Assembly: GCF_000159435.1 (NCBI RefSeq)
Contig: NZ_GG693414.1
Coordinates: 66,234 to 118,191, forward strand
DNA: 51,958 nucleotides
Direction: 5' to 3'
From: Limosilactobacillus vaginalis DSM 5837 = ATCC 49540
GTDB lineage: Bacteria; Bacillota; Bacilli; Lactobacillales; Lactobacillaceae
Each line of letters starts with the position of its first letter. Position 1 is the first letter of the stretch. Under the pieces are notes generated by a model, which saw only the letters and a program-made list of their open reading frames with translations, did no database searches and was not told the DNA's origin. The position numbers were made by a program, and so were the translations under genes. Below are positions 26,456 through 33,947 of the stretch, in pieces.

Positions 26456-26553
26456 CAATATTCTCCCTTAGTGTAGTTAAGTATAGTTATTAAATAGTAT
26501 AAAACAGTACATATATTAACATTAAATCCATTAGCAATTCTACCGATTTAACG

Positions 26554-26829
26554 CTATTTAATCATAAAAAGCTGATAATGATAGGGTGGTAGCTCCTCAA
26601 TTTGCAGGTCGGCAACCCGGGCAAATGGGGTTGGCTCAGTTTTAATTAGGTGAATAAATTTTTCCAAACTTGAGTGGTTACCTTCAGCGATGATTTTGAC
26701 TGTTCCGTCTGATAAATTCTGGACAGTTCCCGTAATGGTGAGACGATTAGCAATTTGCAGTGTCCCGTAACGAAAGCCGACCCCTTGAACCTGACCATGG
26801 ACAATTATCTTTAAACATTGAAGTCCCAT
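26554..26829 (-). CDS. acyP: Acylphosphatase
   Basis: 91-residue acylphosphatase hydrolysing carboxyl-phosphate bonds. The signature GQVQGVGFRYGT carries catalytic Arg20, and NLSDGTVKIIAEG carries Asn38. The N-terminal KIIVHGQVQGVGFR pattern is complete. AAGGAG upstream supports the ATG. It is divergent from the TrmH-family gene, whose promoter lies in the 98-base gap. Confidence 0.95.
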   Translation of the reverse strand: MGLQCLKIIVHGQVQGVGFRYGTLQIANRLTITGTVQNLSDGTVKIIAEGNHSSLEKFIHLIKTEPTPFARVADLQIEELPPYHYQLFMIK

Positions 26830-26892
26830 TTAGGTCACTCCTTCTCTTAATAAAATCATAGAAATTATTAACATCATTGTACGCTATAACCA

Positions 26893-26901
26893 TGGTATAA
26901 T
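26893..26901 (+). promoter_or_regulatory. Extended -10 promoter of the TrmH-family gene
   Basis: TGGTATAAT matches TGnTATAAT exactly, 27 bases before the ATG. No good -35 is present. The ribosome binding site is AGAGGAG. Confidence 0.65.
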
Positions 26902-26927
26902 TAATCAAAAGAGGAGTCGATAATTAA

Positions 26928-27704
26928 ATGGAAAAACTTACGTCGATTCATAATCAACACGTAAAAAATTGGAAAAAACTTCAAACAAAGAAATACCGTC
27001 GACAAACGGGGACGTACTTACTTGACGGCTGGCACTTGGTGAATGAAGCGGTTCAATCAGGTGTTCAAATTTTGCAATTAATTGGAACAAGTGAACAGCT
27101 TGCTGCTCACTCAGATTTAAATTCGCTTACTAATGAGGTATATGAAGTTACTGAAGAGGTAATGCAGCATATTACTGATACGGTTACTCCACAGGGAATT
27201 GCAGCGGTGGTTCCGTTGCCAGATGCACACAAGGTTCCAGATATGGAAAGCCTTCATGGTGGCTGGTTATTTCTTGATCGTGTTCAGGATCCAGGCAATG
27301 TTGGTACAATGGTACGAACTGCTGATGCTGCTGGATTTGCTGGTGTAGTGGTTAGTCACCGCTCAGCAGATATTTTCAGCCCGAAAGTGATTCGGTCAAT
27401 GCAAGGGTCTCAATTTCATTTGAAGCTGTACGAAGGCGATCTAGCAAAGTGGATTGAAGATTTTAAGACGGTTAATGCACCGATTTACGGGACTCAGCTT
27501 AATCCGCAGGCAAAAAGTTTTCGTGATGCTGAACCAGGAAAAACCTTTGCTTTAATTATGGGGAATGAAGGCCAAGGGATGAGCGACCAGCTTCTCAGTC
27601 AAACAACAGCCAACCTTTACATTCCAATGCGGGGGCAGGCAGAGTCACTGAACGTTGCTGTTTCTGCGGGAATTCTTATGTTTCAGTTAAATAAAAATTT
27701 ATAA
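26928..27704 (+). CDS. TrmH/SpoU-family RNA 2'-O-methyltransferase
   Basis: 258-residue SPOUT methyltransferase. The N-terminal substrate-binding domain (about 1-95, with QHVKNWKKLQTKKYR) is followed by the knotted SAM domain with motif 1 DPGNVGTMVRTADAAG, motif 2 IMGNEGQG and motif 3 LNVAVSAGILMF. This matches the rRNA-type enzymes annotated as 23S rRNA methyltransferase; the exact nucleotide cannot be given. It is divergent from acyP. Confidence 0.93.
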   Translation: MEKLTSIHNQHVKNWKKLQTKKYRRQTGTYLLDGWHLVNEAVQSGVQILQLIGTSEQLAAHSDLNSLTNEVYEVTEEVMQHITDTVTPQGIAAVVPLPDAHKVPDMESLHGGWLFLDRVQDPGNVGTMVRTADAAGFAGVVVSHRSADIFSPKVIRSMQGSQFHLKLYEGDLAKWIEDFKTVNAPIYGTQLNPQAKSFRDAEPGKTFALIMGNEGQGMSDQLLSQTTANLYIPMRGQAESLNVAVSAGILMFQLNKNL

Positions 27705-27771
27705 TGCTTAATGATTTATTTGTTGGGATAGATCTTGTAAAATATCCTTAAGAATTGAAAAGGGGGATTAT

Positions 27772-28278
27772 ATGAAGTCAATTAATGAATGGCGAACCGA
27801 TTCGGAGTATGTTTCTATTGTTAGTGATTTATTAGCTCAGCCAGCTGTTCAGAAGTTAGCTCAGTATACACAACACCATCACTCGAACCGTCTCCAACAT
27901 TCGATTGCGGTTTCATTCGATAGTTACAGGATTGCCAAACGGATGCATCTTGATTATCGGAGTGTTGCCCGCGCTGGCTTATTACATGATCTCTTTTATT
28001 ATGATTGGCGAACTACCAAATTTGACTTGGGGACACATGCGTTTATTCATCCACGGGTAGCTTTGCGTAATGCTGAAAAATTAACAAAATTGAATGCAAA
28101 GGAAAAAGATATTATCCTTAAGCATATGTTTGGTGCAACATTAGCGTTGCCGAAGTATCGTGAGAGCTGGATTGTTTCCCTTGTGGATGACTTTGAAGCT
28201 GAACATGAATTCTTTACCCCGCTTCGGGCTAAGTTGGCACGGAAGATCCGTAAGCGTCGTATGAAGTCTGTATGGTAG
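27772..28278 (+). CDS. HD-domain phosphohydrolase
   Basis: 168-residue HD-superfamily protein. Metal ligands appear in HHSNRLQHSIAVS (His), LLHDLFYYD (HD pair) and the later HAFIHPRVALRNAE and ILKHMFG histidines. It is smaller than YqeK and lacks its C-terminal region. The product may be a nucleotide or phosphate-ester hydrolase; the substrate is unknown. The gene follows the methyltransferase by 67 bases, with a TAAAAT-type -10 in between, and is closely followed by an HxlR regulator, so the two may share a transcript. Confidence 0.85.
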   Translation: MKSINEWRTDSEYVSIVSDLLAQPAVQKLAQYTQHHHSNRLQHSIAVSFDSYRIAKRMHLDYRSVARAGLLHDLFYYDWRTTKFDLGTHAFIHPRVALRNAEKLTKLNAKEKDIILKHMFGATLALPKYRESWIVSLVDDFEAEHEFFTPLRAKLARKIRKRRMKSVW

Positions 28279-28300
28279 TTTGTGGAAGGGAGTTGTTACT

Positions 28301-28639
28301 ATGCAACAATTAGCTGAGAAGTCGGCTAATGCTGGTGGCTGTAAACTTTGTCCGAAATTCACTCATACCTTTTCGATCCTTGGCAAAAAATGGAATGGCT
28401 TAATCATCGAAGCCCTTTTAGTTAAGGATACGATGCGTTTTAAGGATCTTTCAGCAAGTATTAATGGATGTAGTGATCGGGTTTTATGTGAACGTCTTAA
28501 GGAACTGGAAGACGAGCACATTGTTGTCCGGAATACCTACGAAGGTGAGAATCGGATTGATTACTCATTAACGGAACGAGGACAAGAACTTCGGGAAGTT
28601 ATGAGTACCGTTCACCGGTGGAGTGACAAGTGGAATTAA
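28301..28639 (+). CDS. HxlR-family transcriptional regulator
   Basis: 112-residue winged-helix regulator of the HxlR type. The conserved CP (LCPKFTHTF), GKKWNGLIIEAL, MRFKDL and SDRVLCERLKELE segments and the Y-S-L-T-E-RG wing (DYSLTERG) are all present. HxlR proteins often sense redox or electrophiles through the N-terminal cysteine. I start at ATG 28301 with AAGGGAG at 28286-28292; the TTG-initiated extension upstream would cover the ribosome binding site. It lies just ahead of the pheST leader. Confidence 0.9.
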   Translation: MQQLAEKSANAGGCKLCPKFTHTFSILGKKWNGLIIEALLVKDTMRFKDLSASINGCSDRVLCERLKELEDEHIVVRNTYEGENRIDYSLTERGQELREVMSTVHRWSDKWN

Positions 28640-28647
28640 TTTTTTCC

Positions 28648-28676
28648 TTGACCTGCTAACGGTGCTTAGCTACAAT
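28648..28676 (+). promoter_or_regulatory. Promoter of pheST
   Basis: TTGACC (28648-28653), 17-base spacer, TACAAT (28671-28676). It lies right after the HxlR gene and drives the T-box leader. Confidence 0.85.
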
Positions 28677-28689
28677 AGTCTGTGATATT

Positions 28690-28900
28690 AAAAGTGTTGA
28701 TGGAAACTAGTACCTGGATTCTTATTGTCAGAGAGCTGTTATAATTCTGTAATTAACGGTCAGTAATATTCGGGGAATTTCATTTCCGGAGCCGATATGT
28801 AATGATATTCCGGTTGATCGCCGTTATTGATTTTGAGTGTGCATTTTTTGCAAACTAGGGTGGTACCGCGAAGCCTCGTCCCTAATCGGACGGGGCTTTT
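28690..28900 (+). promoter_or_regulatory. T-box leader of pheST
   Basis: Stem I region about 28699-28788 has the GGAAA/TTTCC base pairing, AGTA (28709-28712) and AGAGAG (28730-28735). A candidate specifier TTC (Phe) at 28779-28781 is followed by A. The T-box element AGGGTGGTACCGCG is at 28857-28870. The terminator arms are AGCCTCGTCC (28872-28881) and GGACGGGGCT (28888-28897), then TTTTTT. Uncharged tRNA-Phe should favour the antiterminator and allow pheST transcription. The specifier agrees with the downstream enzyme. Confidence 0.92.
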
Positions 28901-28924
28901 TTGTTTACTAAAAGGAGTGAAATT

Positions 28925-29971
28925 ATGGGATTAAAAGAACGACTTGCTGAACTTCGTGAAGAAGGATTGCAAGAAATCAGGGAATCTGAAGACCTGAAAA
29001 AGATTAATCAAGTTCGGGTAAAAATGCTCGGAAAGAAGGGCCCAATTACCAATGTCCTTCGTGGGATGCGTGACTTAAGCGCTGAAGAACGGCCAAAAGT
29101 TGGTCAATTTGCAAACAAGGTTCGTGATGAACTTACTGCTGCAATTGAAAGCAAGCGAGCAGAACTAGAACAAGCTGCAATGAATGCAGAACTAGAGGCA
29201 GAAACAGTTGATGTTACTTTACCCGGAACACCAGTGGCTCAGGGTGAACCACACGTTATCCAACAAATTATTGACCAAGTGGTTGACCTATTTGTTTCAA
29301 TGGGGTACGAGGTTGCTGTTGGTGACGAAGTAGAACAAGAAGTTTATAACTTTGAAAAATTAAACCTGCCAAAGGATCACCCAGCACGGGATATGCAGGA
29401 TACTTTCTACGTTACGCCGTCTGTCCTAATGCGGACCCAAACTTCCCCAATGCAGGCACGGATGTTGGAGAAGCATGACTTTAGCCAGGGACCATTGAAG
29501 ATGATTTCGCCAGGGAAAGTTTATCGGCGTGATACGGATGATGCTACCCATAGTCATCAATTTAATCAAATTGAAGGAATGGTTGTCGGTAAACACATCA
29601 CAATGGCTGATCTAAAGGGAACATTGAAGGTCGTTGCTCAATCACTTTTTGGTGATAAGTTAGATGTTCGTTTACGGCCAAGTTACTTCCCATTTACTGA
29701 ACCATCAGTAGAAGCTGATATTACATGTTTTAATTGTATGGGAAAGGGCTGTTCCATCTGTAAGCATACCGGCTGGATTGAAGTCCTTGGTGCCGGAATG
29801 GTTCATCCAAACGTCTTGCGGATGTCTGGTGTTGATCCAGAGAAGTTTGGTGGCTTTGCCTTTGGATTAGGACCCGACCGATTTGCAATGTTGAAGTACG
29901 GGGTTACCGATATTCGGAACTTCTACCAAAATGATGTTCGTTTCTTAACTCAATTTGATCGGAAAGGATAA
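28925..29971 (+). CDS. pheS: Phenylalanine--tRNA ligase alpha subunit
   Basis: 348-residue class II synthetase subunit. It has an N-terminal coiled-coil tRNA-binding part (about 1-90), motif 2 (FHQFNQIEG region with [11 protein letters not shown] and [12 protein letters not shown]) and motif 3 [13 protein letters not shown], with [11 protein letters not shown] between. [12 protein letters not shown] is the Phe-specific cysteine-rich insert. The start is ATG 28925, preceded by AAGGAG; the TTG at 28901 lies inside the leader. Together with PheT it forms the alpha2-beta2 enzyme. T-box regulated. Confidence 0.96.
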   Translation: MGLKERLAELREEGLQEIRESEDLKKINQVRVKMLGKKGPITNVLRGMRDLSAEERPKVGQFANKVRDELTAAIESKRAELEQAAMNAELEAETVDVTLPGTPVAQGEPHVIQQIIDQVVDLFVSMGYEVAVGDEVEQEVYNFEKLNLPKDHPARDMQDTFYVTPSVLMRTQTSPMQARMLEKHDFSQGPLKMISPGKVYRRDTDDATHSHQFNQIEGMVVGKHITMADLKGTLKVVAQSLFGDKLDVRLRPSYFPFTEPSVEADITCFNCMGKGCSICKHTGWIEVLGAGMVHPNVLRMSGVDPEKFGGFAFGLGPDRFAMLKYGVTDIRNFYQNDVRFLTQFDRKG

Positions 29972-29976
29972 CGGCA

Positions 29977-32394
29977 ATGAAAGTTTCATACGATTGGTTA
30001 AATGAATATTTAGACCTTGACGTTGAACCACGCGATCTTGCCGAAAAGATTGCGCGGACGTCTGTTGATATTAATGATGTTTATTCATTAAGTGATGGCT
30101 TGAAAAAGTTAGTGGTGGGGGAAGTAGAAACTTGTGAACCTCATCCTGATTCGGATCATTTGCATGTATGTTCCGTAAATGTTGGCGAAGAAGAACCACT
30201 TCAAATTGTTTGTGGAGCACCCAATGTTGCGGCCGGGCAAAAAGTAATCGTTGCTTTAAATGGCGCCCGGATTGCAAATAATCAAAAAATCAAGCGTGGC
30301 AAGATTCGCGGAGTTGAATCCAACGGGATGCTTTGTGCCTTACAGGAGATTGGTTTCAGTGACCGCATTGCTCCAAAGGCTTATGAAGACGGCATTTACA
30401 TTCTGCCTGATGATGCTAAACCGGGTGAATCAGTATTCAGCTACCTGGGAATGGATGACACGATTATTGATACCGATGTTACTCCTAACCGTGGTGATAT
30501 GTTGAGTATCTATGGCAATGTTAATGACATTGCCGCATTCTATAACCTGAAGCCGCACTTTAAAGAAGTTGCAGTAGAAGAAAATGATGATCAGGCAACT
30601 GCTGATCTCATTAACGCTGAAATTAGTGATAAAAAGATTGCACCAACATATAAGTTGCGGGTAATTAAGGGCGTTAAGATTGAAGATAGTCCATTGTGGC
30701 TCCAAATCCGCCTATGGAATTCTGGTATTCGTCCAATTAATAATGTTGTGGATGTTACTAACTATGTTCTGCTCAAGTATGGTCAACCACTACACAGCTA
30801 TGACTACGATAAGCTGCCAAGTCATGATATTAGCGTCCGCCACGCTCGAGCAGACGAAAAATTCGTTACTCTTGATGATGAAGAACAAACACTAAACGCA
30901 AATGATATTGTCGTTGTAAGTGGTGATCAACCAGTTGCCCTTGCCGGAACAATGGGTGGTCAAGCTACTGCTGTATCAGAGAATACTACTACCGTGGCAC
31001 TTGAAGCAGCAATTTTTGATTCGGTAATGGTACGGAAACAAGCTCGTCGCCTCGATCTTCATAGCGAATCCTCAATGCGCTTTGAACGGGGAATTAATCC
31101 GGCAACTGTTGAAACTGCTCTTAATGAAGCTGCCCAATTAATTTCTCAATTAGCAGGTGGAACAGTTACCAAGGGAATCGTTACTGGCAGTGAAAAACCA
31201 GCAGAATCTAAGGATATCGAGCTCTCATTAACGAAGATCAACCACGTTTTAGGAACTAATCTGAAGATGGAAGATGTTACTAGTGTTTTTGATCAGTTAG
31301 CCTTTCCTAACAAGTTAACTAGCAATGATACGGTTCTAGTTACGGTTCCTGCTCGGCGTTGGGACATCAGCTTACCAGCCGACCTTTATGAAGAAGTTGC
31401 CCGGATCTATGGCTATGACAATTTACCCGAAAGTTTACCGGTAATGACTCGTAATCATGGTGGTTTATCTCCTCGGCAACGATTTATTCGGGCCACTCGA
31501 CATGATTTTGAGGGGATGGGGTTGAACCAAGCCATCAGTTATTCATTGACCACTGTTGACAAGGCTAAGCAATTCCAAATTGATCCAGTAGCTGAACCAA
31601 TGAAACTAGACTTCCCAATGAGTTCTGATCATGTAGCAACGCGGATGAGCATTATTAGTGGCTTATTGATTGATATTGCTTATAATGTTGCTCGTAACGT
31701 TAATAATGTTGCCCTTTATGAAGAGGGCCGAGTATTTATTCCGCGTGGTGGAGAACGGCCAGAAGAGCAGGAACACGTCGCAGGAGCAATCACTGGTCAA
31801 TTATTGAATAATAGCTGGCACATTACTGATCAGCCTGTTGATTTCTTCCAAGTAAAAGGAATGGTGGAACGCTATCTTCACAACATGGGAATTGCAGGGA
31901 AGATTGAATACGTTGCTGATCATTCTCGAGAAGAGATGCATCCTGGACGGACAGCTAATATCCTAATTGATGGCGAGTTAGTCGGTTTTGTTGGTCAGGT
32001 TCATCCACAAACAGCAAAAGAATATAAGGTTCCCGAAACCTACGTCTTTGAATTAAACCTTGAACAGCTAATGAAGGCTAAGAAGATCGAAAATGAATAC
32101 ACGCCAATTAGCAAGTTCCCAACAATCACGCGTGATATTGCTCTATTAGTTGATACCAACGTTACAAATGAAGAGATTGTTGATTTAATTAAGAAGCGCG
32201 GGGGTGCCTTCTTGAAAGATGTCCACTTGTTTGATGTTTATAGCGGTGCCCACCTTTCTTCTGGAAAGAAGTCATTGGCATACACATTAACTTACCAGGA
32301 TACCAATGCAACCTTGACTGAGGATCAGGTTAACCAGGCATTTGATAAGGTAACAAAACACCTTCAAGAACAATTAAATGCTGAGATTCGTTAA
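29977..32394 (+). CDS. pheT: Phenylalanine--tRNA ligase beta subunit
   Basis: 805-residue beta subunit. The tRNA-binding OB domain (about 40-155) has PHPDSDHLHVC, IVCGAPNVAAGQ and GVESNGMLCALQE. The B3/B4 editing domain (about 210-385), B5, the catalytic-like domain and the C-terminal ferredoxin-fold anticodon binding domain (about 710-805, FPTITRDIALL) are all present. It follows pheS by 5 bases. Confidence 0.96.
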   Translation: MKVSYDWLNEYLDLDVEPRDLAEKIARTSVDINDVYSLSDGLKKLVVGEVETCEPHPDSDHLHVCSVNVGEEEPLQIVCGAPNVAAGQKVIVALNGARIANNQKIKRGKIRGVESNGMLCALQEIGFSDRIAPKAYEDGIYILPDDAKPGESVFSYLGMDDTIIDTDVTPNRGDMLSIYGNVNDIAAFYNLKPHFKEVAVEENDDQATADLINAEISDKKIAPTYKLRVIKGVKIEDSPLWLQIRLWNSGIRPINNVVDVTNYVLLKYGQPLHSYDYDKLPSHDISVRHARADEKFVTLDDEEQTLNANDIVVVSGDQPVALAGTMGGQATAVSENTTTVALEAAIFDSVMVRKQARRLDLHSESSMRFERGINPATVETALNEAAQLISQLAGGTVTKGIVTGSEKPAESKDIELSLTKINHVLGTNLKMEDVTSVFDQLAFPNKLTSNDTVLVTVPARRWDISLPADLYEEVARIYGYDNLPESLPVMTRNHGGLSPRQRFIRATRHDFEGMGLNQAISYSLTTVDKAKQFQIDPVAEPMKLDFPMSSDHVATRMSIISGLLIDIAYNVARNVNNVALYEEGRVFIPRGGERPEEQEHVAGAITGQLLNNSWHITDQPVDFFQVKGMVERYLHNMGIAGKIEYVADHSREEMHPGRTANILIDGELVGFVGQVHPQTAKEYKVPETYVFELNLEQLMKAKKIENEYTPISKFPTITRDIALLVDTNVTNEEIVDLIKKRGGAFLKDVHLFDVYSGAHLSSGKKSLAYTLTYQDTNATLTEDQVNQAFDKVTKHLQEQLNAEIR

Positions 32395-32396
32395 TA

Positions 32397-32741
32397 ATGA
32401 CTAACGAAAAATTACGTCGGCAAAATCGGGTTGTTCTGATTATCCTAATTCTTTTAATTTGTTGTGGCTTAGGGATTCACCAATATTTTAACTATGCTTT
32501 AAGACCAGTTGATTCTTCAGCAAATCAAGTAATAAGCGTTAAAATACCGCAGAGTGCGACTGATCATCAAGTGGGTGTGATTTTAAAAAGAAAACGATTA
32601 GTGCGGAGTAGTTTCGTCTGTGATTACTATTTGCAAACTCATAAGGAATCGGGAGTAAAGGCCGGAACATTTAAACTAAAAGCTTCGTACTCGACACCGC
32701 AGATTGTTAGTCTTTTGCAAGAATCCCGTGAAAGTCATTAA
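32397..32741 (+). CDS. MltG/YceG-like protein lacking the catalytic domain
   Basis: 114 residues. An N-terminal TM segment (about 12-29) is followed by a short region (about 45-110) that resembles the LysM-like N-terminal domain of MltG (YceG): VISVKIPQSATDHQVGVILKR, VRSSFVCDYYL and AGTFKLKASYSTPQIVSLL. Full MltG proteins are about 350-400 residues and carry the lytic transglycosylase domain with a catalytic Glu; here the frame stops before it and no remnant follows. It starts two bases after pheT and has no clear ribosome binding site. It may be a truncated MltG or a stand-alone small anchored protein. Confidence 0.75.
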   Translation: MTNEKLRRQNRVVLIILILLICCGLGIHQYFNYALRPVDSSANQVISVKIPQSATDHQVGVILKRKRLVRSSFVCDYYLQTHKESGVKAGTFKLKASYSTPQIVSLLQESRESH

Positions 32742-32823
32742 AAATATTTTTAGAATAATTATTTACATTTATCTAAACAAATGGTAATTTACCAATGGAT
32801 ATAAGATAGGAGTGTGTAATTAA

Positions 32824-33300
32824 ATGGCTGAAGAAAAAACTTTTCCAATGACGCTGGAAGGAAAACAAAAACTTGAACAAGAACTTGAAGACCTTAAAAT
32901 GAAGCGTCGTCCAGAAGTTATCAAGCGAATTAAAATTGCGCGAAGCTATGGTGACCTTTCTGAAAACTCTGAATATGAGTCAGCAAAGGATGAACAAGCC
33001 TTTGTTGAAGGACGAATTTCACAAATTGAAAATATGCTTCAATATGCTGAAATCATTGATAATGATGATGTTGACAAAGATGAAGTATCAATGGGACGAA
33101 AAGTAACGATCAAGGAACTTCCCGATGAAGAACCTGAAAGTTACCAAATCGTTGGGGAATCAGAATCTGATCCATTTAACGGTAAGATTTCTAATGAGTC
33201 ACCAATGGCAAAGGGTCTCCTTGGACACAAGGTCGGCGAAGAAGTCGAGATTGAAATCCCTAATGGTACGATGAAGGTTAAAATTTTGAGTGTAGAATAA
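32824..33300 (+). CDS. greA: Transcription elongation factor GreA
   Basis: 158 residues. The N-terminal antiparallel coiled coil (about 10-78) carries the tip acidic pair in [18 protein letters not shown], which rescues backtracked RNA polymerase. The C-terminal FKBP-like domain is [13 protein letters not shown] to the end. AGGAG precedes the ATG, followed by a strong terminator. Confidence 0.96.
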   Translation: MAEEKTFPMTLEGKQKLEQELEDLKMKRRPEVIKRIKIARSYGDLSENSEYESAKDEQAFVEGRISQIENMLQYAEIIDNDDVDKDEVSMGRKVTIKELPDEEPESYQIVGESESDPFNGKISNESPMAKGLLGHKVGEEVEIEIPNGTMKVKILSVE

Positions 33301-33322
33301 TCAAACTAATCTCAGTATGATT

Positions 33323-33360
33323 AAAGGTCCAAATTCCGCAAGTGGAGTTTGGACCTTTTA
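33323..33360 (+). terminator. Intrinsic terminator of greA
   Basis: Arms AAAGGTCCAAA (33323-33333) and TTTGGACCTTTT (33348-33359), with a T-rich 3' end. Confidence 0.9.
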
Positions 33361-33470
33361 TGATCAATTGTCTAATCTATTAAGTTTTAGCTTTATTAAC
33401 CGAAAATCATATCTTTCTCCCTAATGAAAGTGCTATCATAAAGTATAGTAATCGAAGGGATGTGAAGTTA

Positions 33471-33869
33471 ATGAAGATGATTATAACCGATGCTGCAGAT
33501 AATTGGTTTAGAACTAACCTAGGCTTGGAAAATGGTGGTGGAGTAAAATTCTACGGAAAGACTTATGGCTCAACAGAAGTTCACCACGGATTTTCACAGG
33601 GTTTTACGCGTGAGGATGTTCCGGTTTCACCAATCCTGGAAGTAAAAAAGGGAAACGTTAATTATCATATTGATAACCTTGATGAATGGTTTTTCAAGGG
33701 ATTAATAATGACTATTGATTATGATAAAAAGTCTGATGGCCCAGTTTTTCATTTCAAGCATGAAGACGGTGACTCAACGCCTGATGTTGCTGGGTTAGAT
33801 AAAGATTCTGATGATCATGCGGATAGTAAGGCTGATGCTTCGACTGGTGCTTCTGCACAATGGAAATAA
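33471..33869 (+). CDS. HesB/YneR-like family protein (iron-sulfur biogenesis-type fold)
   Basis: 132-residue protein of the small HesB/YneR-type family. A core of about 95 residues (NGGGVKFYGKTYGSTEVHHGFSQ interrupted here, NYHIDNLDEWFFKGL, IDYDKKSDGPVFHF) is followed by a polar, acidic tail of about 35 residues. No cysteine occurs anywhere, so the A-type carrier function with three cysteines is not possible; the same lack is known in YneR-like members. The start is ATG 33471, with GAAGGG upstream, rather than the in-frame GTG at 33462. Function unknown. Confidence 0.8.
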   Translation: MKMIITDAADNWFRTNLGLENGGGVKFYGKTYGSTEVHHGFSQGFTREDVPVSPILEVKKGNVNYHIDNLDEWFFKGLIMTIDYDKKSDGPVFHFKHEDGDSTPDVAGLDKDSDDHADSKADASTGASAQWK

Positions 33870-33885
33870 ATAATTTAAGGTGAAG

Positions 33886-33945
33886 AAAAAGCAGAAACGA
33901 TTACAGAGGTTAATTTAGCCTCTGATTTACGTCTCTGCTTTTTTC
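33886..33945. terminator. Bidirectional intrinsic terminator
   Basis: Outer arms AAAAAGCAGA.ACG (33886-33899) and CGT.TCTGCTTTTT (33930-33944), and inner arms CAGAGG/CCTCTG. Placed between the HesB-like gene (+) and the convergent YfhO gene (-). Confidence 0.88.
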
Positions 33946-33947
33946 TT

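Noticed and set aside
28741-28800. Possible second regulatory RNA in the pheST leader
   Set aside because: These structures belong to the stem I and linker region of the T-box leader.
33471-33869. A-type iron-sulfur carrier
   Set aside because: There is no cysteine in the protein, so it cannot hold a cluster in the usual way.
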